Shown: positions 36,534-44,966 of the stretch, one piece after another
How the letters are laid out: each line of letters begins with the position of its first letter
Numbering within the stretch: the stretch's first letter is position 1
NCBI RefSeq assembly: GCF_009362735.1
Contig: NZ_WHNP01000012.1
Span: 25,308-89,307 of the forward strand
Direction: 5' to 3'
Source: Paraburkholderia franconis
GTDB taxonomy: Bacteria > Pseudomonadota > Gammaproteobacteria > Burkholderiales > Burkholderiaceae
DNA length: 64,000 bases
Translations under genes and position numbers: made by a program
Notes under the pieces: generated by a model
Told to the model about the DNA's origin: nothing
Database searches by the model: none
Seen by the model: only the letters and a program-made list of their open reading frames with translations

Positions 36534-37319
36534 TCAGTCCGGCATGAAATGCTTCCGGACGCCTAGCGCGGCGTTGCGCAAAAGCCCCATGTCGGCGCAC
36601 ACGGAAACCAGCGTGCTGCCCATCGCGAGATAGCGTTCGGCGTCCTGCTGCACGGGCGCGAGGATGCCCGAGGCTTTGCCCGCTGCTTTCGCCCGCTCGA
36701 ACACATGCGCGATGGCCTGCTGGACGTCGGCGTGCGCCGGATTGCCGAGATGGCCGTATGCGGCAGCAAGGTCCGACGGTCCGATGAAAACGCCATCGAC
36801 GCCTTCGACCGCCGCGATTTCGTCGATCGCCTCGACGGCCGCGCGGCTCTCGATCTGCACGACGACGCAGATGTTTTCGTTGGCGACGTGCAGATAGTCG
36901 GCCACGGTGCCATAGCGGTTGCCGCGCTGACTGACCGACACGCCGCGAATGCCGTGCGGCGGATAGCGGGTGGCGGCTACGGCGCGACGCGCATCGTCCG
37001 CGCTGTCGACGAACGGAATCAGGAAATTGAAGAAGCCCAGGTCGAGCATGCGCTTGATGATCACGCTGTCGTTGGCGGGCGGCCGAACCACGGGCGCCGA
37101 ACGGCTGTCTTTCAATGCCATCAGTTGCGGGATCAACGTGAGTTCGTCGTTGGGCGCGTGCTCGGCGTCGAGCAGGAGCCAGTCGAAACCCACGGTGCCC
37201 AGCAGTTCGGTCGTGATCGGGCTGGCAAATGACGCCCAGCAGCCGATGAGCCGGTCGCCGCCTCTGACGGCGGTACGAAAGCTGTTCGGCAGCGGTTGAT
37301 ATGGGGACGGCTGGGTCAT
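36534..37319 (-). CDS. garL: 2-dehydro-3-deoxyglucarate aldolase
   Basis: A 261-residue HpaI/HpcH-type class II aldolase cleaving 5-dehydro-4-deoxy- or 2-dehydro-3-deoxy-glucarate to pyruvate and tartronate semialdehyde. Active-site landmarks are [10 protein letters not shown] (His), VVRPP (Arg), [11 protein letters not shown] (metal Glu) and [12 protein letters not shown] (metal Asp). AGGAG precedes the start. It is the first gene of the five-gene operon. The promoter and a candidate GntR site lie in the 475-base gap upstream. Confidence 0.93.
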   Translation of the reverse strand: MTQPSPYQPLPNSFRTAVRGGDRLIGCWASFASPITTELLGTVGFDWLLLDAEHAPNDELTLIPQLMALKDSRSAPVVRPPANDSVIIKRMLDLGFFNFLIPFVDSADDARRAVAATRYPPHGIRGVSVSQRGNRYGTVADYLHVANENICVVVQIESRAAVEAIDEIAAVEGVDGVFIGPSDLAAAYGHLGNPAHADVQQAIAHVFERAKAAGKASGILAPVQQDAERYLAMGSTLVSVCADMGLLRNAALGVRKHFMPD

Positions 37320-37741
37320 CTCATTCTCCTGTCGGCCAGAGTGGGCGCATTAGCTCTTGCTCTGGTCCCATGCAAGCTGGTTGCCCGGCTGGCGAACCCC
37401 GCACGGCGAATCTCGTCCTGCGGGAACATGGTATGTCATAGGACGTCTGAACACAAGATAAGTCGTCAGTTGACCTGGAGGAAGGCTGGTAAACCCTGAA
37501 TTCGTTCGCAAGACATCCCCAAGAGGCCTGCAAGGCGGCCACGCGGAAGGGCACGCACGGCTGGGTTTGCGTTAAGTTATATGATGACTGATGCCAGTTG
37601 GGCGAATGGAGAAAAAACCGCGCACCACGAGGACTTTCCGGCAGAGCCGTTGCCGCAGCCATTGTCCGGCGACAATCCGTTCAGCCAACGGCGTCGCCGC
37701 GAAGCACGATCGCCGCCGCGCGATCATCGGATGCGCTGCGC
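37320..37741. other. Promoter region of the gar/gud operon
   Basis: The gap between garL and the regulator's terminator holds no supported gene. On the minus strand a TTGTGT -35-like and TACCAT -10-like pair, 17 bases apart, lies near 37425-37455, and the operator candidate at 37435-37450 lies within that pair. Frames crossing 37570-37740 on both strands look like chance. Confidence 0.45.
37435..37450 (-). promoter_or_regulatory. Candidate GntR operator upstream of garL
   Basis: On the minus strand ACGTCCTATGAC shares the GTCCTA core with the palindrome before the regulator gene (38592-38606). Its position between putative -35 and -10 elements suits repression by the GntR protein. Confidence 0.35.
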
Positions 37742-37769
37742 AAAAAAAAGCGGCCACATGCAGGCCGCT
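37742..37769 (-). terminator. Rho-independent terminator of the GntR gene
   Basis: On the minus strand AGCGGCC, a 7-base loop and GGCCGCT are followed at once by eight T residues. The stem begins 25 bases after the regulator's stop, so the regulator is a separate transcript from garL. Confidence 0.9.
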
Positions 37770-37794
37770 CCCCTGATTGCGTGCTCTCGACGGC

Positions 37795-38553
37795 TCACGT
37801 CGTGCGAGTCGCCGCTTCTTCCGCCTGAGCGCTTGCACGGCGCAAGCGTTCACGGCTGCTCGACAGATGCATGCGCATCGCGGCGCGCGCCCCGTCGGGG
37901 TCTTTGCGCGCGATCGCATCGAGAATGTTTTCGTGTTCGAGATTGACCCGCGCCATATACGCGCTGAGATCGCTTTGCGCGAGCCCCGGCGAATCCACGC
38001 GATGCCGTGGAATCAGCGCCGTACCCAGTTGCGTGAGGATGTCGACGAAATAGCGATTGCCCGTCGCGCTCGCAATCGAAATGTGGAATCGCAAGTCGGC
38101 GGCCGTGCTGTCGCCGCCCGCGCGGCTCGCTTCTTCGACGGCATCGAGCGCCTCGCGTATCTTCGCGATATCGCGTTCGCTCGCGCGTTGGGCCGCGAGC
38201 CCCGCGCATTCCGTTTCGAGGCTGATGCGCAATTCCAGCACCGAGAGCACGTCGTTCAGCGTGGTCGCGGGGACCATCTCCAGGCCCAGCGGCTCGCGAC
38301 GCGGCTCGAGTACAAAGCTGCCGATGCCGTGGCGCGTTTCGATCACGCTATTCGCCTGCAGTCGCGAAATGGCTTCGCGTACCACGGTGCGGCTCACGCC
38401 GAGCAACGACATCAGAGTGGTTTCCGTCGGCAGTTGATCGCCGGGCTTGAGCGCGTGCGATGCAACCTGCTCGTTCACATACGCGACGACCTGATCAGCA
38501 AGACTCCCGCGTACCCGCCTTGGGGTCGAACCTGGTGCTGCAGACGCGGCCAT
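37795..38553 (-). CDS. GntR-family (FadR-type, FCD domain) regulator of the gar/gud genes
   Basis: A 252-residue regulator. The winged helix (about 15-85) contains LLGVSRTVVREAISRLQANSVIE, and the FCD effector domain runs from about 95 (DVLSVLELRISLETECAGLA) to 235. GAGGAG precedes the ATG. It sits upstream of, and in line with, the glucarate operon but has its own terminator and its own promoter with an operator over the -10 region. It very likely represses the operon and itself, with an aldarate or catabolic intermediate as inducer; the inducer is inference. Confidence 0.92.
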   Translation of the reverse strand: MAASAAPGSTPRRVRGSLADQVVAYVNEQVASHALKPGDQLPTETTLMSLLGVSRTVVREAISRLQANSVIETRHGIGSFVLEPRREPLGLEMVPATTLNDVLSVLELRISLETECAGLAAQRASERDIAKIREALDAVEEASRAGGDSTAADLRFHISIASATGNRYFVDILTQLGTALIPRHRVDSPGLAQSDLSAYMARVNLEHENILDAIARKDPDGARAAMRMHLSSSRERLRRASAQAEEAATRTT

Positions 38554-38585
38554 GAAACGCTCCTCGGGGATTCAGATTTGTCTTC

Positions 38586-38606
38586 ATTATACGTTGTCCT
38601 ACAACG
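38586..38606 (-). promoter_or_regulatory. Promoter -10 with adjoining GntR operator
   Basis: On the minus strand a perfect TATAAT (38586-38591) directly follows the 15-bp palindrome CGTTGTAGGACAACG (38592-38606), which fills the -35/-10 spacer. The pattern GTTGT-N3-ACAAC matches FadR/GntR-type operators. It predicts autorepression of the regulator. Confidence 0.7.
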
Positions 38607-38942
38607 CGAAAGCGGGGCGTAGTTACGAATTGACCGGCCGTTTAAAGGCGAATAGGTGCTGGTTTGTATCGCTATTCGTGGCTTCATCGCGCGTCTCGTC
38701 GGACATCGCATCGGAACGGCTGCGCGACTGGTGCGCGTTTCGTTGCAGCTGCAAGCATCCACAATCCGGCTCACGTGTCCAACGTGATGCCCGCCAAAAA
38801 CGTCACTTCGTACGCAAGCGCTTGTGGCACAGTCCGCGCCGGGAAAACGTCCATGCGGTCCGCGTTCGCCGTGCGGTATATTGCGAGCCTGATCTGCCAG
38901 CGCACATGAGGCGGTCAAATCCGTCGCCGCCGACGAGCCGGG
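38607..38942. other. Gap between GntR and diguanylate cyclase genes
   Basis: No gene is supported here. A TATATT -10-like hexamer lies at 38877-38882 for the diguanylate cyclase. Nothing else stands out. Confidence 0.5.
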
Positions 38943-40142
38943 ATGGTTCTCATGTCGCCAGACCGCTATCGGAACCGTATGCCAGCCTTTGATCTCCGCA
39001 CCGTCATTCTCATGTCGTCAGTCATGCCTGGGCTGATGTCGCTCGTGATGTTTTCGCTGGGCCGTGGTTTTCCGACGAACATTCGAGGCGTCGGGCATTG
39101 GGCGTCGGGGGCGTTGATCGTGTCGGTGTCGGCGATCATGCTCGCGCTGCGCGGCGGCATCGCCGACTGGCTTTCGTTTCTCGTCGCCAATGTCGGCATG
39201 ATCCTCGGCACGGGGCTGTGGATGATCGGCAGCCAGCTGTTTCTCGGGCGCCCTCCGTCGCGGCGCTTCATTGCCTTGCTGCTGATCGTCGGCGTGATCG
39301 CGATGAGCTGGACGACGTGGGTGCAGCCGTCCGCAGCGGGCCGCACGCTGTGGATGTCGTTGATCCTGACCTTGACCTACGGAACGCATTGCGTCGTGAT
39401 GCTGCGTTTCGGCCGCGGCAGCAACACCGCGCTATTCGTCGGCTCGATGCTGCTGGTCCAGGCGACCGTGACGGCTGCGCGAGTCGTGACGATGTTCATG
39501 CCGTCATGGGCGAATGCCGGGCTCTTTTCGGCGGACGTTTTCCAGAAGATCTATCTGACGACGAGCGCGCTGATGTCACTGACAGTGACGGTCGGCCTGC
39601 TGTTCGCGGCAATGGACCGGCTTCGCAATCAGCTCGAACAGCACTCCTTCATGGACCCGCTGACGGGCTTGCTGAATCGCCGCGCCTTTCTGAGCGCGCA
39701 TCAGCAGGAACGCGAAAAGACCATGCGCACAGGCGGACTCCTTTCGCTGATGCTGATCGATCTCGATCACTTCAAGCAGGTGAACGACACGTACGGGCAC
39801 GCGACGGGCGATCGCATCCTGATCGACTTCGCCCGACGCGTCGCCGACATGCTGCCGGAGCACGGCCACTTTGCGCGCTGGGGCGGCGAGGAATTTGCCG
39901 TGCTGCTGCCGCGCGCGCAACCCGACGAGGCGAGCGAGCAGGCCGAAATCATCCGGCGACGAGTCGCGCAGAAAGAGGATGAGTCGCTGCCTGGCTATAC
40001 GTGCAGCATCGGCGTCGTGTGCATGGCCGCTGCCGACGCGACGATCGAGCAACTCGCGCGCGATGCCGACGAAGCGCTGTACGGCGCGAAGCGCGGCGGC
40101 CGGAACTGCGTACGGATCAGCGATCACGTGATCCTGCTTTAG
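38943..40142 (+). CDS. Membrane diguanylate cyclase (GGDEF)
   Basis: A 399-residue protein. Residues about 20-215 hold roughly six membrane helices, a MASE-like sensor. Residues about 230-395 are a GGDEF domain with DPLTGLLNRRAF, the substrate/metal segment LIDLDHFKQVNDTYGH, and the catalytic RWGGEEF. It should make cyclic di-GMP. The RxxD product-inhibition site normally just before GGEEF is absent (EHGH there). ATGs at 38943, 38952 and 38979 are all possible; GGGATGG before 38952 slightly favours that one. Confidence 0.9.
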   Translation: MVLMSPDRYRNRMPAFDLRTVILMSSVMPGLMSLVMFSLGRGFPTNIRGVGHWASGALIVSVSAIMLALRGGIADWLSFLVANVGMILGTGLWMIGSQLFLGRPPSRRFIALLLIVGVIAMSWTTWVQPSAAGRTLWMSLILTLTYGTHCVVMLRFGRGSNTALFVGSMLLVQATVTAARVVTMFMPSWANAGLFSADVFQKIYLTTSALMSLTVTVGLLFAAMDRLRNQLEQHSFMDPLTGLLNRRAFLSAHQQEREKTMRTGGLLSLMLIDLDHFKQVNDTYGHATGDRILIDFARRVADMLPEHGHFARWGGEEFAVLLPRAQPDEASEQAEIIRRRVAQKEDESLPGYTCSIGVVCMAAADATIEQLARDADEALYGAKRGGRNCVRISDHVILL

Positions 40143-40192
40143 GCGCGTCGTCTCGGCGAACGCCATGAAAAGCCGAATTTGCGCGGCGAGCG

Positions 40193-40942
40193 TCAGCCGC
40201 TCGCGAACGGGCAGCGTCCTGTAACGGGCGCGTTGTCGTCGGGCAGGCAATACTGCTTCCATTCACGCGTGCCGGGATCGCCGTAAAAGCCGATGTCGGG
40301 ATGCGCGGGCATCGCGTCGTACGCGAGCATTCGCGCGTGGATCTGCCGGCGCACTTCGGCGCTGATCGGCTTGCCGGTGGCGAGGTCGGTGAACAGCTCG
40401 CGCGGCTGGAATAGCAGCAACATTCCGCTGCCGATCACGCGGCTGCGCCGCTTGCGATAGGTCGGGCTCGTGCCGACAACGAACATCTTGCGGCCGCCGA
40501 ACGAGAACTCCCACCACGGGTCATCGGGATCGGCGGGCCGCATCGGCACCTCGTCGGCATCGTGGAGGCGCCGCAGTATCGACCAGAAGCGCCGCAGAAA
40601 ATCGGCGTGCGATGTGAGCTCTGGGTCCGGCGCGCAAAACATCGCGAGACTGTGCCGCACGAGCGACGCATCGCGTCCCAGCTCGACGAAACGGCGCATC
40701 GTCGTGCGCGCCACCTGCGGATGCTGGCCGTCGAACGCGTAGAACATCTCGCCGCGGCGCTCGGCTGCCTGGCCGAAGAAGCACGGATAATCCGGCTGAT
40801 CGAGCGTCATGCGGTAGCTGTGATACGCGTCGCGCCACCATGCGGGTAGCGCGCTCGCATTCGACACCGTGATGTTCAGGATGCGTTCGGTCCACGGCGT
40901 GGACCTGGCTTTCAACGATGCGGCTTCGGGTGATATCGCCAT
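40193..40942 (-). CDS. YqcI/YcgG-family protein, possible heme-dependent N-hydroxylase
   Basis: A 249-residue protein with the family's PDYPCFFGQAAERRGEMFYAF near residue 50, the FVVGTSPTYRKRRSR strand and the conserved C-terminal GRCPFASG. Some characterised relatives are heme enzymes hydroxylating guanidine or amine nitrogens in natural-product pathways. For most members, including this one, the substrate is unknown. GGAG lies just before the ATG at 40942. The frame stays open upstream into a broken desaturase gene, but the ribosome site and homology mark the real start. Confidence 0.82.
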   Translation of the reverse strand: MAISPEAASLKARSTPWTERILNITVSNASALPAWWRDAYHSYRMTLDQPDYPCFFGQAAERRGEMFYAFDGQHPQVARTTMRRFVELGRDASLVRHSLAMFCAPDPELTSHADFLRRFWSILRRLHDADEVPMRPADPDDPWWEFSFGGRKMFVVGTSPTYRKRRSRVIGSGMLLLFQPRELFTDLATGKPISAEVRRQIHARMLAYDAMPAHPDIGFYGDPGTREWKQYCLPDDNAPVTGRCPFASG

Positions 40943-41089
40943 GCTTGCTCCGGACGAAGTTCGGTGTGTCTGTCGGCAAGGTTGTGGGCGCACGTTAGGC
41001 GCGCTGGAAGTTTGGCAGTCGCTTGACGGGATGTGCTCAATGGGCCGGCCGGCTACGACCACGCGAGCAAAGACGGCGCCGGTCATTGA

Positions 41090-41422
41090 TGCGCGAGCAA
41101 CCAGTGCTCGACGAGCGCCTTCACGAAGCCCGTATTCGAAGTACGCGACGAGCGGGAACAGAACGATCCGGACGATGAACGTGTAGACGATATCGGTGTT
41201 CATCGGTTGCCGGACGGGCCAGTGCAGCAGCGGCCAGCGCCGTTCGAGCGGAGTGCACAGCAGATAGCCGAGGGCGACTTGCAGCACGCCGCATCCGGCG
41301 AACAGCAGCCATGCCGCACCGAAGGACTGCTGCGCTGCCGATCCGAACAGACGAGCGATGCGCGGCACCAACGCACCGGTATCGGGGCAGACAAGCAACG
41401 CAGAGGGCACAGGCAACTCCAT
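41090..41422 (-). pseudogene. N-terminal remnant of a sterol desaturase-like protein
   Basis: Starting at an ATG (41422), about 110 residues resemble the membrane N-terminus of sterol desaturase/fatty-acid hydroxylase proteins: ending in LGYLLCTPLERRWPLLHWPV, NTDIVYTFIVRIVLFPLVAY and FEYGLREG. The histidine-rich catalytic core is missing. The sequence then runs, still open, into the leader of the YqcI/YcgG gene. It is a truncated gene. Confidence 0.6.
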
Positions 41423-41761
41423 TGCGTTCGACTGAGGACCCGGTGGCAATGCATGTGGGCGCAACGAGAATCGACGTTATTGGGCAGCGTGGACGGCGCC
41501 GCAAGAACGTCTCTTGCACCGGGACGTGACAAGGACTGTGCGTCCCTCTTGCGTGACAGGTCGGTGGCGTGTGGATGGCAGGATTGCCAGAAAGAGTGCG
41601 TGTCGAATCTTATCTACCCATGAAACGCCGGCGCAGCGATAAATCGCTACCTGAAAACGGGCGCTCGACTATCATCTTGCTGTCGAAAATTTCAGCGTAA
41701 AATCCGGCTTTCGCCGCGATGTGCCGGCCTAAAGCCATCGCATCAGGCCATCACGTCAGCG
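41423..41761. other. Gap before second diguanylate cyclase gene
   Basis: A 339-base stretch with no supported gene. GC content drops towards 41640-41700, where the promoter for the downstream cyclase gene probably lies. No clear hexamers were found. Confidence 0.5.
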
Positions 41762-42976
41762 ATGCATGTGGATCTTACTACTCTTTATTTCCTCGCGATC
41801 GGAACCCTTCTCGCCAGTTGCGGGATGACCCTCTGGGAGCATCGCACGCATCCCATGCGCAGCAGGGAATTGAAAATACTGGCAGCGGGATACGCCACGC
41901 TTGCCATCGGCTGTGCGGTGGCGCCGTTGCGCCACGATCTGCCCGGCGTGACGGGCTCTGCGCTAAGCAACCTGATCATTGTTATCGGCTATCTGCTGAT
42001 CCTGCACGGCGTCGCATCGTTGAGCAACCGGCAATACCGTGCAGGTTCGATCGGCATGCTCGTTTTATTGGCGCTGGCGTGGGCGGTTGGCGGCACGCGG
42101 GGGCAAGAGGCCATGTGGAGCTACGTGAGTGCGTTTCCGATCGCGGTGGCTTGCGGCATGACGTCTCGCGAACTGCTGCGATGCGACGGAATGAAAGGGA
42201 TGCAATCGCGGCACATCGCTGCGATCGTGTCGGGCGCCCATGCGCTCTTCTATGCCGCGAGAGCATTTGTGTTGCCCGGTCTGGTGGCGTTGTATGGGCA
42301 ACGTATGCTGCTGGTTGTCGGCAAGATCACGATCTACGAGGGCGTGCTGTATTCGGTCGTTCTGCCGATGACCTTGCTGAGGCTCGTGCGCGACGAAGCC
42401 CACGGTCAGCTTCTAAAGCAATCGCAGACGGATTATCTGACCGGTCTTGGCAATCGCAGATGGTTTTTCGAACAGGGCGCGCGCGTCATCCGCGACGGCG
42501 AAGCATCCCGGCCAGTCTCACTGCTTGCGTTCGACCTCGATCAATTCAAGGCGATCAACGATCGATACGGCCACGACACGGGCGATGAGGTTCTGAAGTC
42601 GTTTGGGGACGTCGCCCGCAGCGTATTGGGACGGGATGCGATTCTCGCGCGTATCGGCGGAGAAGAATTTGCCGCATTGCTGCCTCGACGTGACAGCGTT
42701 CGTGGCAAAGAGGTGGGCGAGGCCATCGTCAGGCGCTTCGCCGACACCGTCTCTCACAGGAAGAACGGCGTTGAGATCAGGGCCACGGTCAGCATCGGAC
42801 TGGCGCAGTCCACAAGCGAAACGCTCACGCTTGCCGATCTGCTGGCAGCCGCCGATCAGGCGTTGTACAGCGCGAAATCGCTTGGCGGGAATCGGGTTGA
42901 AGTGGCGCAGACGGCCGCACGCCTGGGCTCATCCGACGACGATGAAGTTGCGTCTCGCCGCAGGCGTGCTGTTTAG
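41762..42976 (+). CDS. Membrane diguanylate cyclase (GGDEF)
   Basis: A 404-residue cyclic di-GMP synthase. About seven hydrophobic helices occupy residues 5-215. The GGDEF domain (about 225-385) shows DYLTGLGNRRWF, LLAFDLDQFKAINDRYGHDTGDEVL and the catalytic RIGGEEF. No properly spaced RxxD inhibitory site is visible. The start has only a weak ribosome site. It lies 2 kb from the other cyclase gene but has a different sensor region, so they are not recent duplicates. It converges on the lipoprotein gene. Confidence 0.9.
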   Translation: MHVDLTTLYFLAIGTLLASCGMTLWEHRTHPMRSRELKILAAGYATLAIGCAVAPLRHDLPGVTGSALSNLIIVIGYLLILHGVASLSNRQYRAGSIGMLVLLALAWAVGGTRGQEAMWSYVSAFPIAVACGMTSRELLRCDGMKGMQSRHIAAIVSGAHALFYAARAFVLPGLVALYGQRMLLVVGKITIYEGVLYSVVLPMTLLRLVRDEAHGQLLKQSQTDYLTGLGNRRWFFEQGARVIRDGEASRPVSLLAFDLDQFKAINDRYGHDTGDEVLKSFGDVARSVLGRDAILARIGGEEFAALLPRRDSVRGKEVGEAIVRRFADTVSHRKNGVEIRATVSIGLAQSTSETLTLADLLAAADQALYSAKSLGGNRVEVAQTAARLGSSDDDEVASRRRRAV

Positions 42977-43036
42977 CGCTGTTTAAACGCGGAAATTGCG
43001 AAGCCGTTGTCGTCGCATGGCTTCGGTCATTTCTGC

Positions 43037-43090
43037 CTTTTGAACGGCAACCTTTTAACGCCAACTTTTAACGCCAACTTTTGAACGCCA
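43037..43090. repeat. Four short tandem repeats
   Basis: Imperfect units of 13-15 bases, CTTTTGAACGGCAAC, CTTTTAACGCCAA twice, and CTTTTGAACGCCA, lie in the convergent gap between the cyclase and lipoprotein genes. Confidence 0.7.
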
Positions 43091-43106
43091 GGGTCGGCTG
43101 CAATGC

Positions 43107-43132
43107 AAAACGGTCCGCCGGATGGCGGGCCG
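43107..43132 (-). terminator. Terminator of the lipoprotein gene
   Basis: On the minus strand a 9-bp stem CGGCCCGCC/GGCGGACCG (one mismatch) with an ATCC loop is followed by TTTT. It lies 41 bases after the stop codon. Confidence 0.7.
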
Positions 43133-43172
43133 CTGAGACAGCGTCGTCGATGCTCGACCGGTCTGTGCCGGA

Positions 43173-44966
43173 TCAGCTGTCGGCGTTTGCGGAAATGAAG
43201 CTCGAAAGCGCCGAGTATGGCTGGCTGATGGGAGTACCGTTGATCATAATGCCGTACGTGTTGTTGCCGCTGTCCAGCACGTAGTACATCACAGACTGGA
43301 TATTGTGGCTCTTTCTCGACCGGTAGAAGCTCGCCAGCGTCGAAGAGATGTAGGACGCGCGGTAATCCTCTGTTTTCTCCGGACCCGTATTCCATTCGGA
43401 GATGATGAACGGCACACCGTAGCGGGCCTTGCAGTAGGTCGGCAGATCGAAGCCCGGACCTGCGCCGTCGACCCCGATGTTGAAGATGTCGCCGTACACT
43501 TCGTAGTTGTGCCACGTCGTGACGTCCCAGCGCACTTTCGGATAGCCGCCGCTGCCGTCCGGCTGCATGCCGTCCCACAGCGCATCGGCTGCGCCGACGT
43601 CCGCAACGCAGAAGTTGATGCCGCACTTCGCCGACGGTTGAACCGACTTCACGCCGTCGATCATCCCGCGCATCACGCCGCGCATGACGGGCCAGTTGGC
43701 GTTGTTGAAATCGGAGGCCTTCGTTCCGGCGTACGTGAAGTCCATGACAGTTGCGTCCTGTCGCGTCAGCTCGTTTCCGCATTCATAAAGCGTGACGCCA
43801 TACGGCTGGAGCGTTTTTGCGATCGTCATGCCGACCGCGAATCCCCGGTTGTATGCGGCGCCTTCGCCGGGAAGCAGCATGCCGTTTGCGTCATACACGC
43901 CCTGGTTGACGAGAACGAACAGTGTGAGGCCGGCAGCCTGGAAGGCTTGCGCCAGCTTCGCGACGGCGTTCAGTTGCACCGGGTCGTCGGTACATCCCAC
44001 GCGATATGACGTGCAGCCCATGCTCTTCATGATCGCGACGAGTTGCGCGGGCGTGTACGTGTAGTCGAAGTGTCCGTTGATGCCGTAGAAGCTTCCAGCC
44101 GTCGTCAGTGACGTAGCAAGGCGCGGGTCGTCACACGGCAACCATCTGTCGAGGTCAGCGAGCACATAGAACTGTCCTCCTGTGCCACGATGCCAGATCT
44201 TGCCGCCATACCACAGCAGAAGCGAAACGTTGTATGTGTTGCCGACAGTCGCGCGGTTGCGATAGATGACGCCGTTGACGACGGTCCAGATTGCGCCCGT
44301 CTTGTCGATGATGTACGAAGCCGAAGGAATGGTCGTGCCGTCCGCTGACGTGCCACCCAGGCGCGGATCGTTGCAGGCGTTCCACGTCGTGCCGTTCCAT
44401 GCATAGAACTGGCCGCCCGTGCCCTGGTGGTACATGCTGCCGCCGAACCAGAGCAACAGCGACACGTTGTACGTGTTGCCGACTTTCGATCCGTTTCGAT
44501 AGATCACGCCGTTGACGACGGTCCATACCGCGCCCGACGTGTCGGTGATCTGCGAAGCGGGCGGAATCGAGGTGCCGTCGCTGGAGGCGCCACTGCCGCC
44601 CAGGCGCGGATCGCTGCTCGCGAACCAGGTGGTCCCGTTCCACGCGTAGAACTGGCCGCCCGTGCCCTGGTGATAAACGGTGCCCCCGTACCACAGCACC
44701 AGCGTGACGTTGTAGTTGTTGCCGGCCTTTACGCCGCTCAGATACACGGAACCGCCGGACAGCGTCCACACAGCACCGTTGTTGTCGATGATGGACGATG
44801 CGGACGGAATCGTCGTGCCGTCCGCCGATGCAGCGCTTGCGCGCGCCGTCGATTTGGCGACGGGCGAGTTGCCGCTGATGCCTTCACTGCCACCGCCGCA
44901 TGCGGTCAGGATGTAGCTTCCACCAAGGGAAGTTAGGAGTCCTAGAAATTGACGTCGTTTGACCAT
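43173..44966 (-). CDS. Tat-exported lipoprotein: three novel repeats plus glycoside hydrolase-like domain
   Basis: A 597-residue protein. The N-terminus MVKRRQFLGLL is a twin-arginine signal ending in lipobox LTAC, with Cys23 as lipidated residue. Three repeats of about 76 residues follow (about 48-123, 128-205, 208-283). Each has DGTTIPSAS, GAVWTV, YNVSLLLWYGG and GTGGQFYAWNGTTW, ending in DPRL. Residues about 292-597 form a TIM-barrel like glycoside hydrolases of clan A: acid/base Glu399 in YECGNEL and nucleophile Glu524 in IISEWNTG. It probably acts on an extracellular polysaccharide, with the repeats binding carbohydrate or the cell surface. Confidence 0.85.
   Translation of the reverse strand: MVKRRQFLGLLTSLGGSYILTACGGGSEGISGNSPVAKSTARASAASADGTTIPSASSIIDNNGAVWTLSGGSVYLSGVKAGNNYNVTLVLWYGGTVYHQGTGGQFYAWNGTTWFASSDPRLGGSGASSDGTSIPPASQITDTSGAVWTVVNGVIYRNGSKVGNTYNVSLLLWFGGSMYHQGTGGQFYAWNGTTWNACNDPRLGGTSADGTTIPSASYIIDKTGAIWTVVNGVIYRNRATVGNTYNVSLLLWYGGKIWHRGTGGQFYVLADLDRWLPCDDPRLATSLTTAGSFYGINGHFDYTYTPAQLVAIMKSMGCTSYRVGCTDDPVQLNAVAKLAQAFQAAGLTLFVLVNQGVYDANGMLLPGEGAAYNRGFAVGMTIAKTLQPYGVTLYECGNELTRQDATVMDFTYAGTKASDFNNANWPVMRGVMRGMIDGVKSVQPSAKCGINFCVADVGAADALWDGMQPDGSGGYPKVRWDVTTWHNYEVYGDIFNIGVDGAGPGFDLPTYCKARYGVPFIISEWNTGPEKTEDYRASYISSTLASFYRSRKSHNIQSVMYYVLDSGNNTYGIMINGTPISQPYSALSSFISANADS

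Noticed and set aside
40193-41464. A single 423-residue fusion of desaturase-like and YqcI/YcgG parts
   Set aside because: The join is non-conserved sequence, and a good ribosome site and ATG (40942) start the second part; the first part looks truncated.
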